Assembly: GCA_029547145.1 (NCBI GenBank)
Contig: JAKPPV010000021.1
Coordinates: 1 to 64,000 of the forward strand
Direction: 5' to 3'
From: Methanobacteriota archaeon
GTDB taxonomy: Archaea; Halobacteriota; Methanomicrobia; Methanomicrobiales; Methanospirillaceae
Length of the DNA: 64,000 bases
Shown here: piece after piece, positions 16,289-24,283 of the stretch
Position numbering within the stretch: position 1 is the first letter of the stretch
Layout: the number at the start of each line of letters is the position of its first letter
Translations under genes and position numbers: made by a program
Notes under the pieces: model-generated
Told to the model about the DNA's origin: nothing
The model's database searches: none
The model's input: only the letters and a program-made list of their open reading frames with translations

Positions 16289-17435
16289 TCAGGATCGCGG
16301 TCTCCTTTTCCCGGAAATCGTCATGCCCGGCGGCCCTGTTGAAACAGGTGGACCCGACACCTCGCTCCGGGCGGGAATCGGTTTCGAGAACCCCACCCTG
16401 ATCCTCCTCTGCTCGGGATGGATCGCGGTCCTCGCCATGCTCGCAGATGGTGTCGTGGGGCCGCCTGAGGGGGGGGTGCCCGGCGGCGGAGGGGGGGAGA
16501 TGGCTGATCCGTTCGCAGCAATCGAGGGCGTCTGCCTCTCACCCTTGCCGACCTGAAACTGGGCCTGGTTGCCGGCATCCTTCTTGGATCTATCACGGTG
16601 ACCAGCTCTCCTCCCCCTGTCCATGTGATCTGCGGCATCGCCGGGATCCACCTGGTCATCCCGACCCTCGCCCTCGCTACCCTGGTCACAAATCTCCGTG
16701 ATCGAGTTCCTGGCTACTTTGATCATGGTTGCAGTACCCTTCTTGGATCATGGTTGCAGTACCCTCCTTTCTATCGCGCGCACCATCTACCCGGGCCTGA
16801 TTCGCCCTTCAGTGGCCGAGCTGGATACGGCGAATGGAACCGTACTCACCCATCCCTCCCGAAATCCTTCGATGCGTCCGAATACCAGAAGGCATTCTGT
16901 CTCTCTTCTCAGGGCTCCGCTTTGCGGCGGTGATCGCGAACAGCATCGCCGTGATGAGGGTCTCGATCAGAAGCAGAGGACTGGGATCGGTTGTGCTCGA
17001 GGCACTCTCGCGGTTCACTGTTATCCAATTCCTGCAGGGAGATTCCGGATTGGAGGCACCATGGTACACAGGGATGGATCAAAGACGGAATCACTCCCGT
17101 TCAACCGGACCTTCCTGCCCGCAAAGGGGCAGCACGGGCGCCGACAATCCCATGCACCTGGTGGAGAACAACGTTCCCGAGGGTGTTCATCCAAAACGAT
17201 CGATCGAATGGGGAACCAGGGGAGAACGGTTGGTGTCGCAACTCACAACGATCGGATCGACATGTAGAACCCGGTCAGCAACGTCAACGGCCACTTTCTG
17301 ATCGTGCCGAATAGAGACCATGTCATTCGTTCCGATTCACCGAAGAGTGCGCGTCCGGGGTGATCGACCCACCGGGGTAGAACGGAACAAACCGACAGAA
17401 AAGACCAAAGAATCGAGCGTTTCAGGAAAGGAAAG
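16289..17435. other. About 1.1 kb of apparently decayed sequence
   Basis: No complete gene is supported. On the plus strand, hydrophobic stretches at about 16390-16470 and, in another frame, at about 16545-16700 look like successive pieces of one membrane protein interrupted by a frameshift. A G-run (16475-16498) and a 25-bp tandem duplication (16721-16765) lie inside. From about 16800 to 17300 all frames are short and Arg/Ser-rich. The sequence sits between the low-GC cassette and tRNA-Glu. Confidence 0.4.
16721..16765 (+). repeat. 25-bp-period tandem duplication
   Basis: The 20-mer gatcatggttgcagtaccct occurs at 16721-16740 and again at 16746-16765, separated by 5 bp. The shift of 25 is not a multiple of three, so it would break any reading frame crossing it, consistent with decay of the local gene. 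Confidence 0.85.
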
Positions 17436-17510
17436 TGCTGCTATGGGGATTCGAACCCCAGTCGAAGGAGTGAGAGTCCTTCATGATTGGCCGGACTACA
17501 CTATAGCAGC
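17436..17510 (-). tRNA. tRNA-Glu (anticodon CUC)
   Basis: The reverse strand folds as a tRNA: acceptor GCTGCTA/TAGCAGC with discriminator A, the archaeal tRNA-Glu D-arm GTGTAGTCCGGCCAATCAT, anticodon stem AAGGA/TCCTT with loop CTCTCAC (anticodon CTC), and T-arm TGGGG-TTCGAAT-CCCCA. CCA is not encoded. There is no intron. The low-GC cassette lies on its 3' side. Confidence 0.95.
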
Positions 17511-17530
17511 AGTTGCGTCCTTTATGTTAC

Positions 17531-17572
17531 CCGGGCCGGAAGATAAAACTGTCTATCGTCGTTCCGGCCCGG
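17531..17572. repeat. 11-bp perfect inverted repeat between tRNA-Glu and the DRG gene
   Basis: CCGGGCCGGAA (17531-17541) and TTCCGGCCCGG (17562-17572) are exact reverse complements around a 20-nt AT-rich centre. The right arm is directly followed by tataaagg (17573-17580), a strong TATA box reading towards the DRG GTPase gene; the centre holds ttttatc on the minus strand, correctly placed for tRNA-Glu. It could be a pair of BRE-like arms, an operator or a hairpin. Confidence 0.5.
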
Positions 17573-17668
17573 TATAAAGGATCGGCGGGAGAGACGCACG
17601 ACACCGTCATGGCGCATGACCAGTACCTTTAGTATCCGCCGGCACGAACGATAGGGGAGAACCTCCGC

Positions 17669-18781
17669 ATGGCAAGCCTCGACGAGCAGATCCAGGAGCT
17701 GGAAGCCGAGCTCGGGCGGACGCCCTACAACAAGGCGACCTCGAAGCACATCGGCCGGATCAAGGCGAAGATCGCGAAGCTCCGGGACGAGGCGGTCAGC
17801 CGCGCGATGAAGTCGGCGGGAGGCGGCGAGGGCTTCACGGTCAGGAAGTCCGGTGACGCCACCGTCGTCCTGGTCGGGTTCCCGTCCGTCGGCAAGTCGA
17901 CCCTCCTCAACAGGCTGACCGGGACGAACTCGGAGGTCGGTGCGTACGCCTTCACCACCCTCACGGTCGTGCCGGGTGCGCTCGAGCACAGGGGCGCGAA
18001 GATCCAGATCCTGGACATCCCGGGCCTGATCGCCGGCGCCGCGATGGGAAAGGGGCGGGGCAAGGAGGTGATCGGTGTCGTCCGGGGTGCGGACCTGATC
18101 ATCGTCCTCGTCGACGTCTTCAACGGCGTCCACGTCGACGTCCTCCTGCGCGAGCTCTACGACGCGGGGATCCGGATCAACACCCCGAAACCGGACATCA
18201 CGATCAAAAAGTCGGGTGCGGGCGGGGTCCAGGTCCACGCGGTCGGCGATCTGGACCTGGATCTCGACGAGATCCGCTCGATCCTGAACGAGAACAAGAT
18301 CATGAACGCCGACGTGCTGATCCGCGGGAACGCGACCCAGGACGAACTGATCGACGCGATGATCGGCAACCGCGTCTACGTCCCCGCCTTCATCGCCGTC
18401 AACAAGGTGGACCTGGTCGACGAGGGGACGCAGCGGGAGATCGAGCGGGACCTGGTTGAACGGTTCGGAGACCGTCCGCTGATGATCTCCGCGCAGTCGG
18501 GCTACCACATGGAGGAGCTGAAGGACGAGATCTACGACCGCCTCGGGTTCATGCGGGTCTTTCTCAAGCCCGCAGGAGGGCCCGCGGACCTCGACGAGCC
18601 CCTGATCGTCCGCACCAGCGCGACCGTGGAGGACGTCTGCCGCAAGCTCCATCGCGACTTCGTCGACAAGTTCCGGTACGCCCGGGTCTGGGGCGGTTCC
18701 GTCAAGCACCCGGGCCAGCGGGTCGGCCTGCCCCACCGGCTCGTCGACGGGGACCTTTTGACGATCATCACGGCGCGGTGA
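17669..18781 (+). CDS. DRG/Obg-family GTPase with TGS domain
   Basis: 370 residues, the usual length of archaeal DRG proteins. An N-terminal basic coiled helix precedes the G domain: P-loop GFPSVGKS (70-77), G3 DIPGL (116-120), and NKVD as G4. A C-terminal TGS domain occupies about 300-368. DRG proteins bind ribosomes and are thought to assist translation. ATG 17669 is preceded by a ggggaga stretch. The 3' end overlaps the end of trm1 by 14 bp, tail to tail. Confidence 0.95.
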   Translation: MASLDEQIQELEAELGRTPYNKATSKHIGRIKAKIAKLRDEAVSRAMKSAGGGEGFTVRKSGDATVVLVGFPSVGKSTLLNRLTGTNSEVGAYAFTTLTVVPGALEHRGAKIQILDIPGLIAGAAMGKGRGKEVIGVVRGADLIIVLVDVFNGVHVDVLLRELYDAGIRINTPKPDITIKKSGAGGVQVHAVGDLDLDLDEIRSILNENKIMNADVLIRGNATQDELIDAMIGNRVYVPAFIAVNKVDLVDEGTQREIERDLVERFGDRPLMISAQSGYHMEELKDEIYDRLGFMRVFLKPAGGPADLDEPLIVRTSATVEDVCRKLHRDFVDKFRYARVWGGSVKHPGQRVGLPHRLVDGDLLTIITAR

Positions 18782-19895
18782 GGGCTTCGATCACCCGCCC
18801 GAGGGGCGCGTCCGTCTTGATCGCGGTGCCCGAGTAGTGGGCGCGACTCGCCCGGTATCCCCGTTCTCCGAGCCGGTCGAGCACCGTTCCGACCGGGGGG
18901 GGTGAGGCCCCGACCCACTTCGCGAGCCGGTGGTAGTCGTAGTGGGTGGAGGTCGGGAGCTCGCCGGCGAGGGTGGCGAGCAGACGGTCGAGCGCCGTCC
19001 CCCGCTCGAGCCCGGCGGACGGCAGCATAGCCCGCATCCTCCCGATGGTCAGAGGGTCGTTCACCTCCCCGAGCCAGAGCGGGCCGATCGGGACGGTCGT
19101 CCCTTTGCACGCGGGACAGACCGACGGCACGGCAACGAGGCCCCTCTGCTCCGTCCGGCCCGGACACGAGGAGCACTGGTGGACGTACCCGATCCTCGCG
19201 AGGGTCTCGTCCGCCGCCACCACCCCCTGCCGGAGTCCGAGCTGCAGGCGGACGAAGTGCTCCCGGGCAAAGCAGCAGAGCGGGACGAGCCCCCGGTCGT
19301 ACTTGACCAGCTCGCGGGCGACGAACCCGAGCAGGACCCGGAGGCCCACCTCCGCGTGGTACTCAGTGTTCATCGGCCGGGCAGCGTAGCGGCGCATCCC
19401 GGCCCGGAGGTGGGCGCCGCAGAGCGGTGCCGTGTCGGTGGCGGTCACGAAGAGGTACCGGACCGCCGAGCGGCAGGCGGCATCCAGAAACGGTGCCGGC
19501 GAGCCGAAGGGGTCGAGGTCGACCGCACCGAAGCGGCGCGTCGACATGAGCGCGTTCGCATCCGACAGCACGGTCTCGATCGGGAGACCGAGCCGCGCGG
19601 CGTTCATGGCGGCGAGACCGAGTGCCCGCCGACTCCGGTCGTTGATCGTGACCCGCAGACCGGTCTCGCCGGCGACGCGGAGACCGCGCAGGCCTGTTGC
19701 CCCCATCGCGTCCAGGTAGTCGTCGGGCCGCGCATCCGGCGGCAGGGCTGCCAGGAAGAGGACGGTCGCGTCGCGGTTGAGCGCCATCCGGGGGTTGTAG
19801 AAGACCGGCGCGGAGCCCGGCGGGAACTGGGCAGAGGGATCGGGGACGGGGACGAGGACCGTCGTCCTCCCCTCCGTGACGGAGACCAGGTCCAT
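18768..19895 (-). CDS. trm1: tRNA (guanine26-N2/N2)-dimethyltransferase Trm1
   Basis: 375 residues. The N-terminus MDLVSVTEGRTTVLVP and FYNPRMALNRD (about 33-43) are Trm1 signatures; DLDPFGSP (about 127-134) is the catalytic DPFG motif of the SAM methyltransferase domain; a C-terminal zinc site is formed by CxxC pairs at about 241-244 and 259-262. The enzyme makes m2,2G26 in tRNA. ATG 19895 is preferred over a TTG nine codons upstream because it matches the family start. It is divergent from tRNA-Arg, with a TATA element between them usable in both directions. Confidence 0.95.
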   Translation of the reverse strand: MDLVSVTEGRTTVLVPVPDPSAQFPPGSAPVFYNPRMALNRDATVLFLAALPPDARPDDYLDAMGATGLRGLRVAGETGLRVTINDRSRRALGLAAMNAARLGLPIETVLSDANALMSTRRFGAVDLDPFGSPAPFLDAACRSAVRYLFVTATDTAPLCGAHLRAGMRRYAARPMNTEYHAEVGLRVLLGFVARELVKYDRGLVPLCCFAREHFVRLQLGLRQGVVAADETLARIGYVHQCSSCPGRTEQRGLVAVPSVCPACKGTTVPIGPLWLGEVNDPLTIGRMRAMLPSAGLERGTALDRLLATLAGELPTSTHYDYHRLAKWVGASPPPVGTVLDRLGERGYRASRAHYSGTAIKTDAPLGRVIEALTAP

Positions 19896-19923
19896 CCGGA
19901 CCGGGGGATCGGTATCGCGCAAG

Positions 19924-19932
19924 CATTATACC
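19924..19932. promoter_or_regulatory. Shared TATA element between trm1 and tRNA-Arg
   Basis: The core cattatacc reads as TATA-like on both strands. Its centre is about 31 bp from the tRNA-Arg 5' end and about 33 bp from the trm1 ATG, so either gene could start about 25 bp away, trm1 with almost no leader. Confidence 0.4.
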
Positions 19933-19958
19933 TCTGACGGGAGACGTATTGAGGCATT

Positions 19959-20033
19959 GGGCGTGTGGCCTAGTCAGGATAGGGCGTCAGCCTCCTAAGT
20001 TGATGGTCGGGGGTTCAAATCCCTCCACGCCCG
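19959..20033 (+). tRNA. tRNA-Arg (anticodon CCU)
   Basis: Acceptor GGGCGTG/CACGCCC with discriminator G, D-arm GCC...GGC, anticodon stem TCAGC/GTTGA with loop CTCCTAA (anticodon CCT, reading AGG), and T-arm GGGGG-TTCAAAT-CCCTC. No intron and no encoded CCA. The UbiA-family start codon begins 8 nt after the 3' end. Confidence 0.95.
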
Positions 20034-20041
20034 CTCCAGTC

Positions 20042-20884
20042 GTGCTGCCCGGATACCTCTCGATCCTCCGTCCCACGAACGCCGTGGTCTCGGGCCTGGT
20101 CGGACCGCTCGCCTACCTGATCGCGGGCGGCGAGCCCGGGCCGGTCCTTGCCTGGCTCTTTCTCTGCGTCTGTCTCGTGACCGGAGCGGGCAACACGGCA
20201 AACGACGTCTTCGACGCCGCGATCGACCGGGTAAACCGGCCCGATCGGCCGATCCCCTCGGGCCGGATCTCCGGGACGGGGGCCCTCCGGTATGCGGCCA
20301 TTCTCTCGATCGCGGGATGCCTCGCCGCGACACCTGCCGGGGCGCTCCCCCTTCTCGTGGCGGTCGCAAACACCGCCCTCCTCTGGCTCTACGCGGCACG
20401 GCTCAAGCAGATCGCGCTCGCCGGCCACCTCGCGGTCGCCTACCTCTCCGGCTCGGTCTTCCTCTTCGGCGGAATCGCCGCGGGAACCGACCGCGTCGTC
20501 GTCGTGCTCCCGCTCGTCCTGATCACCTTCCTCGGCACGGTCTCCCGTGAGCTCCTGAAGGCGGCAGAGGACGTGGAGGGCGACCGCGAGGGCGGGGCGC
20601 GTACCTTCCCGGTCCGGTTCGGGATCCGGGCGACCGTCCGGCTCTCCCTCCTCTTCGCCCTCGCCGGGATCGCCGCCTCGCTCCTCCCGTACCCCTCGTG
20701 GGGCCTCCCCTACCTCGTCCTGATCGCCCCGGCAGATCTCCTGATCCTCGGAGGCGCCCTCCGGGCGGCCCGCTGCCTGACCGGGGGCTGCGTCCGGGAC
20801 TGCCGGGCGGCGGCACTGCTCAAGGCGGGCATGTTCGTCGCGCTCCTCGCCTTCGCGGTCTCGGCACTGCTCGCACAACCCTGA
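20042..20884 (+). CDS. Digeranylgeranylglyceryl phosphate synthase (UbiA-family prenyltransferase)
   Basis: 280 residues with about eight or nine membrane segments. The first Asp-rich motif is NDVFDAAIDRVNRPDRPIPSG; the second is DVEGDREGGARTFP. Length and motifs fit the archaeal enzyme that adds the second geranylgeranyl chain to form the archaeol core. The open frame extends back through tRNA-Arg, which cannot be coding, so the GTG at 20042, the first start after the tRNA, is chosen. This leaves 8 nt between the tRNA end and the start codon, so the mRNA is either cut from a tRNA-mRNA transcript or nearly leaderless. Confidence 0.88.
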   Translation: MLPGYLSILRPTNAVVSGLVGPLAYLIAGGEPGPVLAWLFLCVCLVTGAGNTANDVFDAAIDRVNRPDRPIPSGRISGTGALRYAAILSIAGCLAATPAGALPLLVAVANTALLWLYAARLKQIALAGHLAVAYLSGSVFLFGGIAAGTDRVVVVLPLVLITFLGTVSRELLKAAEDVEGDREGGARTFPVRFGIRATVRLSLLFALAGIAASLLPYPSWGLPYLVLIAPADLLILGGALRAARCLTGGCVRDCRAAALLKAGMFVALLAFAVSALLAQP

Positions 20885-20913
20885 TAGCCTCTGAAGGCGA
20901 ATATTCGGGACGC

Positions 20914-21336
20914 ATGGGTCCGGCACGACTGAAACGGTCCGGTGATCTCTACATCGCCGAAAAAGGAGCGGTCTTCGACGGGAACCTGCGGGTGCCCGGA
21001 GACCTGGTCCTTCCTCCCGATTGCCATGTCTGGGGCGACCTCGTCGTGAACGGCCGGCTCGACCTCGGTCCGCATGGCACCGTGGGTGGACGGGTCTACT
21101 GTCGGGACGGGATGATCGGCCACCATGCGGTCATCCGCGGCCCGCTCACCGGCTCCGGGAAGATCACGGTCGCCGATGGTGCGCAGGTACAGGGGATCGA
21201 GACCACCGGGACGGTCGTGCTCCGCCCCGGGGTGCGCGTCGGCGACGTCCGGACTGCGGGCCTGATCCTGATCCACGGGCGGATCACGAGCGGTCTACTC
21301 GTCGGACGGCAGGTGAAGGTCTTCGGGAACGGATGA
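20914..21336 (+). CDS. Bactofilin-like polymer-forming beta-helix protein
   Basis: 140 residues with a periodic pattern of short strands (VPGDLVLPPDCHVWGDLVVNGRLDLGPHGTVGG...) typical of the right-handed beta-helix of the polymer-forming cytoskeletal (DUF583/bactofilin) family. There is no signal peptide. ATG 20914 follows the UbiA-family stop by 29 bp on the same strand. The 3' end overlaps the convergent DUF116 gene by 42 bp. A structural role is inferred from family only. Confidence 0.75.
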   Translation: MGPARLKRSGDLYIAEKGAVFDGNLRVPGDLVLPPDCHVWGDLVVNGRLDLGPHGTVGGRVYCRDGMIGHHAVIRGPLTGSGKITVADGAQVQGIETTGTVVLRPGVRVGDVRTAGLILIHGRITSGLLVGRQVKVFGNG

Positions 21337-21990
21337 CGGGGGGAGCCCGAGGAGGGCGACCTCGTAGAGCGTGTTCCAGTCGACAAGGGTCTCGACGCAC
21401 CCGTCCTTCAGGCTCACGACGCCCATACCGACGAGCCCGAGACGGTCGGCCATCTCGAGCCCCTCCTTCACCTCGGCGAGGCAGCCGACCCCGATCAGCG
21501 CGTGAGGGCGGTACTTCTTCACCATCCGCTTGATGAACGATGAGCCGGGGACGATGAAGACCCGGTAGCCGAGCGCCTCGAGCACCCCGATCGCCTCCCC
21601 CACCGTGCACCGGCCGCACCGCTTGCACCGGAGCCCCTCGGGTGTCAGGTCCGCCGGGCACCGGGCGTTTCTGAGGCACTGGGGGAGGAAGATCGCCCGC
21701 TCTGCGACCGGCACCTCCGCAAAGGCCCGTGCGTTCATCGTGTTGCCGAGCGTGACGAAGAAGGAAAGCATCTCCTGGTCCTCGAGACCGACCGCCTTGA
21801 AGAGCGCCCGCATCAAGCCCTCGAGTGCCGTCAGCCCGGGCCGGAGAAGGTTCGGAAAGTAGAGACGTCCGGAACGGATCGAGAGGAGCGTGAGGACGAG
21901 CAGGACGAGCGCGACGGCGATCACCACGAGCGCGGCGATCACGGCCAGCTCGCCGATCAGGGTGAAGATCGGGGAGAGGTCGAGGGTCAT
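21295..21990 (-). CDS. DUF116 family membrane-anchored Cys-rich protein
   Basis: 231 residues. One N-terminal transmembrane segment (about 8-36) precedes a soluble domain with a Cys-rich centre (CLRNARC and CKRCGRC, about 104-128) and GVGCLAE later, as in DUF116 (PF01976). The cysteines suggest an Fe-S or zinc centre. It is the last gene of a four-gene overlapping operon with gamma-carbonic anhydrase, HdrA-like and MtnA genes; its ATG overlaps the MtnA stop by 4 bp. Function unknown. Confidence 0.85.
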   Translation of the reverse strand: MTLDLSPIFTLIGELAVIAALVVIAVALVLLVLTLLSIRSGRLYFPNLLRPGLTALEGLMRALFKAVGLEDQEMLSFFVTLGNTMNARAFAEVPVAERAIFLPQCLRNARCPADLTPEGLRCKRCGRCTVGEAIGVLEALGYRVFIVPGSSFIKRMVKKYRPHALIGVGCLAEVKEGLEMADRLGLVGMGVVSLKDGCVETLVDWNTLYEVALLGLPPSSVPEDLHLPSDE

Positions 21991-23000
21991 GGGAAGAGGC
22001 GTGCGGGGTCATAGAAGACCCCGTTCTCGGTGATCACGGCGGTCACGAGGTCGAACGGGGTCAGGTCGAAGGCCGGGTTCCTGACCGGGACCCCGGCGGG
22101 CACGGTCCGGGTGCCGCCGAAGCAGGCGACCTCGTCCTCTCCCCGCTCCTCGATCTCGACGCGGGACGCGGGGAGGTCCGGGTCGAGCGTGGACGAGGGG
22201 GCGGCGACATAGAACGGGATCCCGTGGTGGCGGGCCGCGATCGCGTGCATGTAGGTCCCGACCTTGTTGAAGACCGCGTCCCGGCAGATCCGGTCGGCAC
22301 CGACGATCACCGCGTCGATCCCCCCCTCGCGCATCAGGTGCGCGGCAGAGGAGTCCGGGCAGACGGTGACCGGGATCCCGTCCCGCCGGAGTTCGAACGC
22401 GGTAAGGCGCGCGCCCTGGAGGAGCGGGCGCGTCTCGCAGGCGATCACCCGCACGCGCTTGCCGGCCTCGATTGCCGACCGGACCACCCCGAGGGCGGTC
22501 CCCCATCCGACGCAGGCGAGCGCTCCCGCGTTGCAGTGGGTGAGCACGGTCGCGTCGTCGGAAAGGAGGGCGGCGCCGTGCGCCCCGAGGGCGCGGCAGG
22601 CCGAGAGGTCCTCCCCGGCGCACCGTTCGGCGGCCCCGAGGGTGCGCTCCCGCACCTCCTCCACGTCCCCCGCGTCCCCGATCGATCCGAGTGCCCGATC
22701 GACACCCCGGGCGAGGTTGACCGCGGTCGGACGCGCCGAACGGACCCGCAGGGAGGTCTCGTGCACCCGTGCGAGGTACTCTTCGAAGCCGGTGCCGCCG
22801 ACCGTCCGGGCCGCGAGAGCGACGCCGTAGGCCCCCGCCACCCCGAGCGCGGGGGCCCCGCGGACGCGAAGGGCCCGTATCGCCTCGACGAGGTCGTCGA
22901 CCGTCGGACAGGTGATCGCCCGGTACTGGACCGGGAGGAGGGTCTGGTCGACAAGACCGATACACGCCCGCCCGTAGTCCCACCAGATGGTGCGGTCCAC
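21987..23000 (-). CDS. mtnA: Methylthioribose-1-phosphate isomerase
   Basis: 337 residues, eIF2B-like fold. The catalytic Cys lies in TVCPDSSAAHLM and the catalytic Asp in VGADRI, with NKVGTYMHAIAARHHGIPF after it. The enzyme converts 5-methylthioribose-1-phosphate to the ribulose form; the Methanocaldococcus homologue also accepts 5-deoxyribose-1-phosphate, linking S-adenosylmethionine by-products to aromatic amino-acid precursors. GTG 23000 is chosen: it has a ggtga site 9 nt upstream and matches the family start, while the longer open frame upstream is the HdrA-like gene in another frame. Coupled to its neighbours on both sides. Confidence 0.9.
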   Translation of the reverse strand: MDRTIWWDYGRACIGLVDQTLLPVQYRAITCPTVDDLVEAIRALRVRGAPALGVAGAYGVALAARTVGGTGFEEYLARVHETSLRVRSARPTAVNLARGVDRALGSIGDAGDVEEVRERTLGAAERCAGEDLSACRALGAHGAALLSDDATVLTHCNAGALACVGWGTALGVVRSAIEAGKRVRVIACETRPLLQGARLTAFELRRDGIPVTVCPDSSAAHLMREGGIDAVIVGADRICRDAVFNKVGTYMHAIAARHHGIPFYVAAPSSTLDPDLPASRVEIEERGEDEVACFGGTRTVPAGVPVRNPAFDLTPFDLVTAVITENGVFYDPARLFP

Positions 23001-23002
23001 GC

Positions 23003-24283
23003 CTATGTCACCCTGAAGGCGTCCAGGCAGGCCCGCACCGCCGCCGCCCCCGCCTGAGCGACCGAGTCCGGGATGTCCCGGGGGCCCAGGCCGGCACCCG
23101 CGAGGTAGATGCCACCCCGTCCCGCCTCGACGGCGTTGAAGAGGTCGTCCGCCGACCGGTAGAAGCCCGTCTCCTCCAGGTCGATCCCGACCACGTCCGC
23201 CAGCCCCTTCACCCCGGCGGAGGGCTGGAGACCGATGGAGAGGACGACCAGATCGGGCTCGAGCACGAGGATCTCCCCGGTGAAGGTGTCTTCCACCGGG
23301 AGTCGGAGCGGTCCCGTCGCGGACCGCTGGACCTCCCCGGGCAGCCCCCGGACGAAGCGGACGCCGAGTGCACGGGCGCGCTCGTAGTACTCCTCGTAGC
23401 CCTTCCCATGGGCCCGCACGTCCATGTAGCAGATCGCGACCTCGGTGCCGGGTGACTTTTCCCTGATCAGCTGTGCATTCTTGATCGCCTGCATGCAGCA
23501 GACGGCCGAGCACCAGGGACGGCCCTGCTGCATGTCGCGCGAGCCGACGCACTGGATGAAGACGACCGAGCGGGGCTTCTCCCCGTTCGAAAGGCGGCGG
23601 ATCTCTCCACCGGTCGGACCCGAGGCGTTGATCAGCCGCTCGAGCTCCAGGCTGGTGATCACGTCCGGGTCCTCGCCGTACCGGTAGTGGGGCTTGCACC
23701 GCGGGTCGATCGGGTCGTACCCGGTCGTGAGCACGATCGCCGCCGCTTCGAGCGTCACCAGGCGGTCCTGGTCCTCCCGCCGGATCGCGTCGGGGCCGCA
23801 GACGTCGTAGCAGAGCCCGCACTCGATGCAGTGGACCGTGTCCCGCGTGACCACGTTCGGCACCGCCTGCGCGTGGGGCGTGTAGATCGCCTTCCGGACG
23901 CCGACGCCGGCATCGAACCGGTTGTAGACCTCGACCGGACAGACCTCGACGCAGTCACCGCAACCGGTGCACAGGGCCTCGTCGACGAAACGGGGGTGCT
24001 CGGTGATGGTGACCGAGAAACGACCGCGCTCCCCCTCCACCCGGGTCAGCTCGGAGAGGGTGTGGACGTGGATCCGGGGGTGGCGGGCGACCTCGACCAT
24101 CCGGGGGGAGAGGATGCACATCGAGCAGTCGTTCGTCGGGAAGGACTTGTCCAGCTGGGCCATCCGCCCCCCGATCGACGGCTCCCGCTCGACCAGGTGG
24201 ACCTCCAGCCCGTGCTCTGCGATGTCCAGTGCGGCCTGGCAACCGGCGACCCCGCCGCCGACGACGACGACGCTAGGAGGCAT
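23003..24283 (-). CDS. HdrA-like FAD/[4Fe-4S] protein
   Basis: 426 residues. An N-terminal FAD-binding VVGGGVAGCQAALD loop is followed by the HdrA signature GRMAQLDKSFPTNDCSMC and CILSPRMVE, then two ferredoxin clusters CxxCxxCxxxCP (about 124-134) and CxxCxxCxxxCG (about 170-180). It is shorter than methanogenic heterodisulfide reductase HdrA (about 650 residues) and lacks the C-terminal ferredoxin extension, and no hdrB, hdrC or mvhD is beside it. An electron-transfer or bifurcating role with an unknown partner is inferred. It starts inside the end of the carbonic anhydrase gene (11-bp overlap). Confidence 0.88.
   Translation of the reverse strand: MPPSVVVVGGGVAGCQAALDIAEHGLEVHLVEREPSIGGRMAQLDKSFPTNDCSMCILSPRMVEVARHPRIHVHTLSELTRVEGERGRFSVTITEHPRFVDEALCTGCGDCVEVCPVEVYNRFDAGVGVRKAIYTPHAQAVPNVVTRDTVHCIECGLCYDVCGPDAIRREDQDRLVTLEAAAIVLTTGYDPIDPRCKPHYRYGEDPDVITSLELERLINASGPTGGEIRRLSNGEKPRSVVFIQCVGSRDMQQGRPWCSAVCCMQAIKNAQLIREKSPGTEVAICYMDVRAHGKGYEEYYERARALGVRFVRGLPGEVQRSATGPLRLPVEDTFTGEILVLEPDLVVLSIGLQPSAGVKGLADVVGIDLEETGFYRSADDLFNAVEAGRGGIYLAGAGLGPRDIPDSVAQAGAAAVRACLDAFRVT

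Noticed and set aside
17436-17510. tRNA-Glu as attachment site with a duplicated 3' end beyond the cassette
   Set aside because: No second copy of the tRNA 3' segment was found near 12.1-12.5 kb or in the decayed region; integration at the tRNA remains a guess.
19949-20041. Longer N-terminus for the UbiA-family enzyme
   Set aside because: It would translate the tRNA-Arg gene; the family start lies after the tRNA.
23003-24283. True heterodisulfide reductase HdrA
   Set aside because: The protein is about 225 residues shorter than HdrA, with no hdrB, hdrC or mvhD next to it; only HdrA-like is justified.
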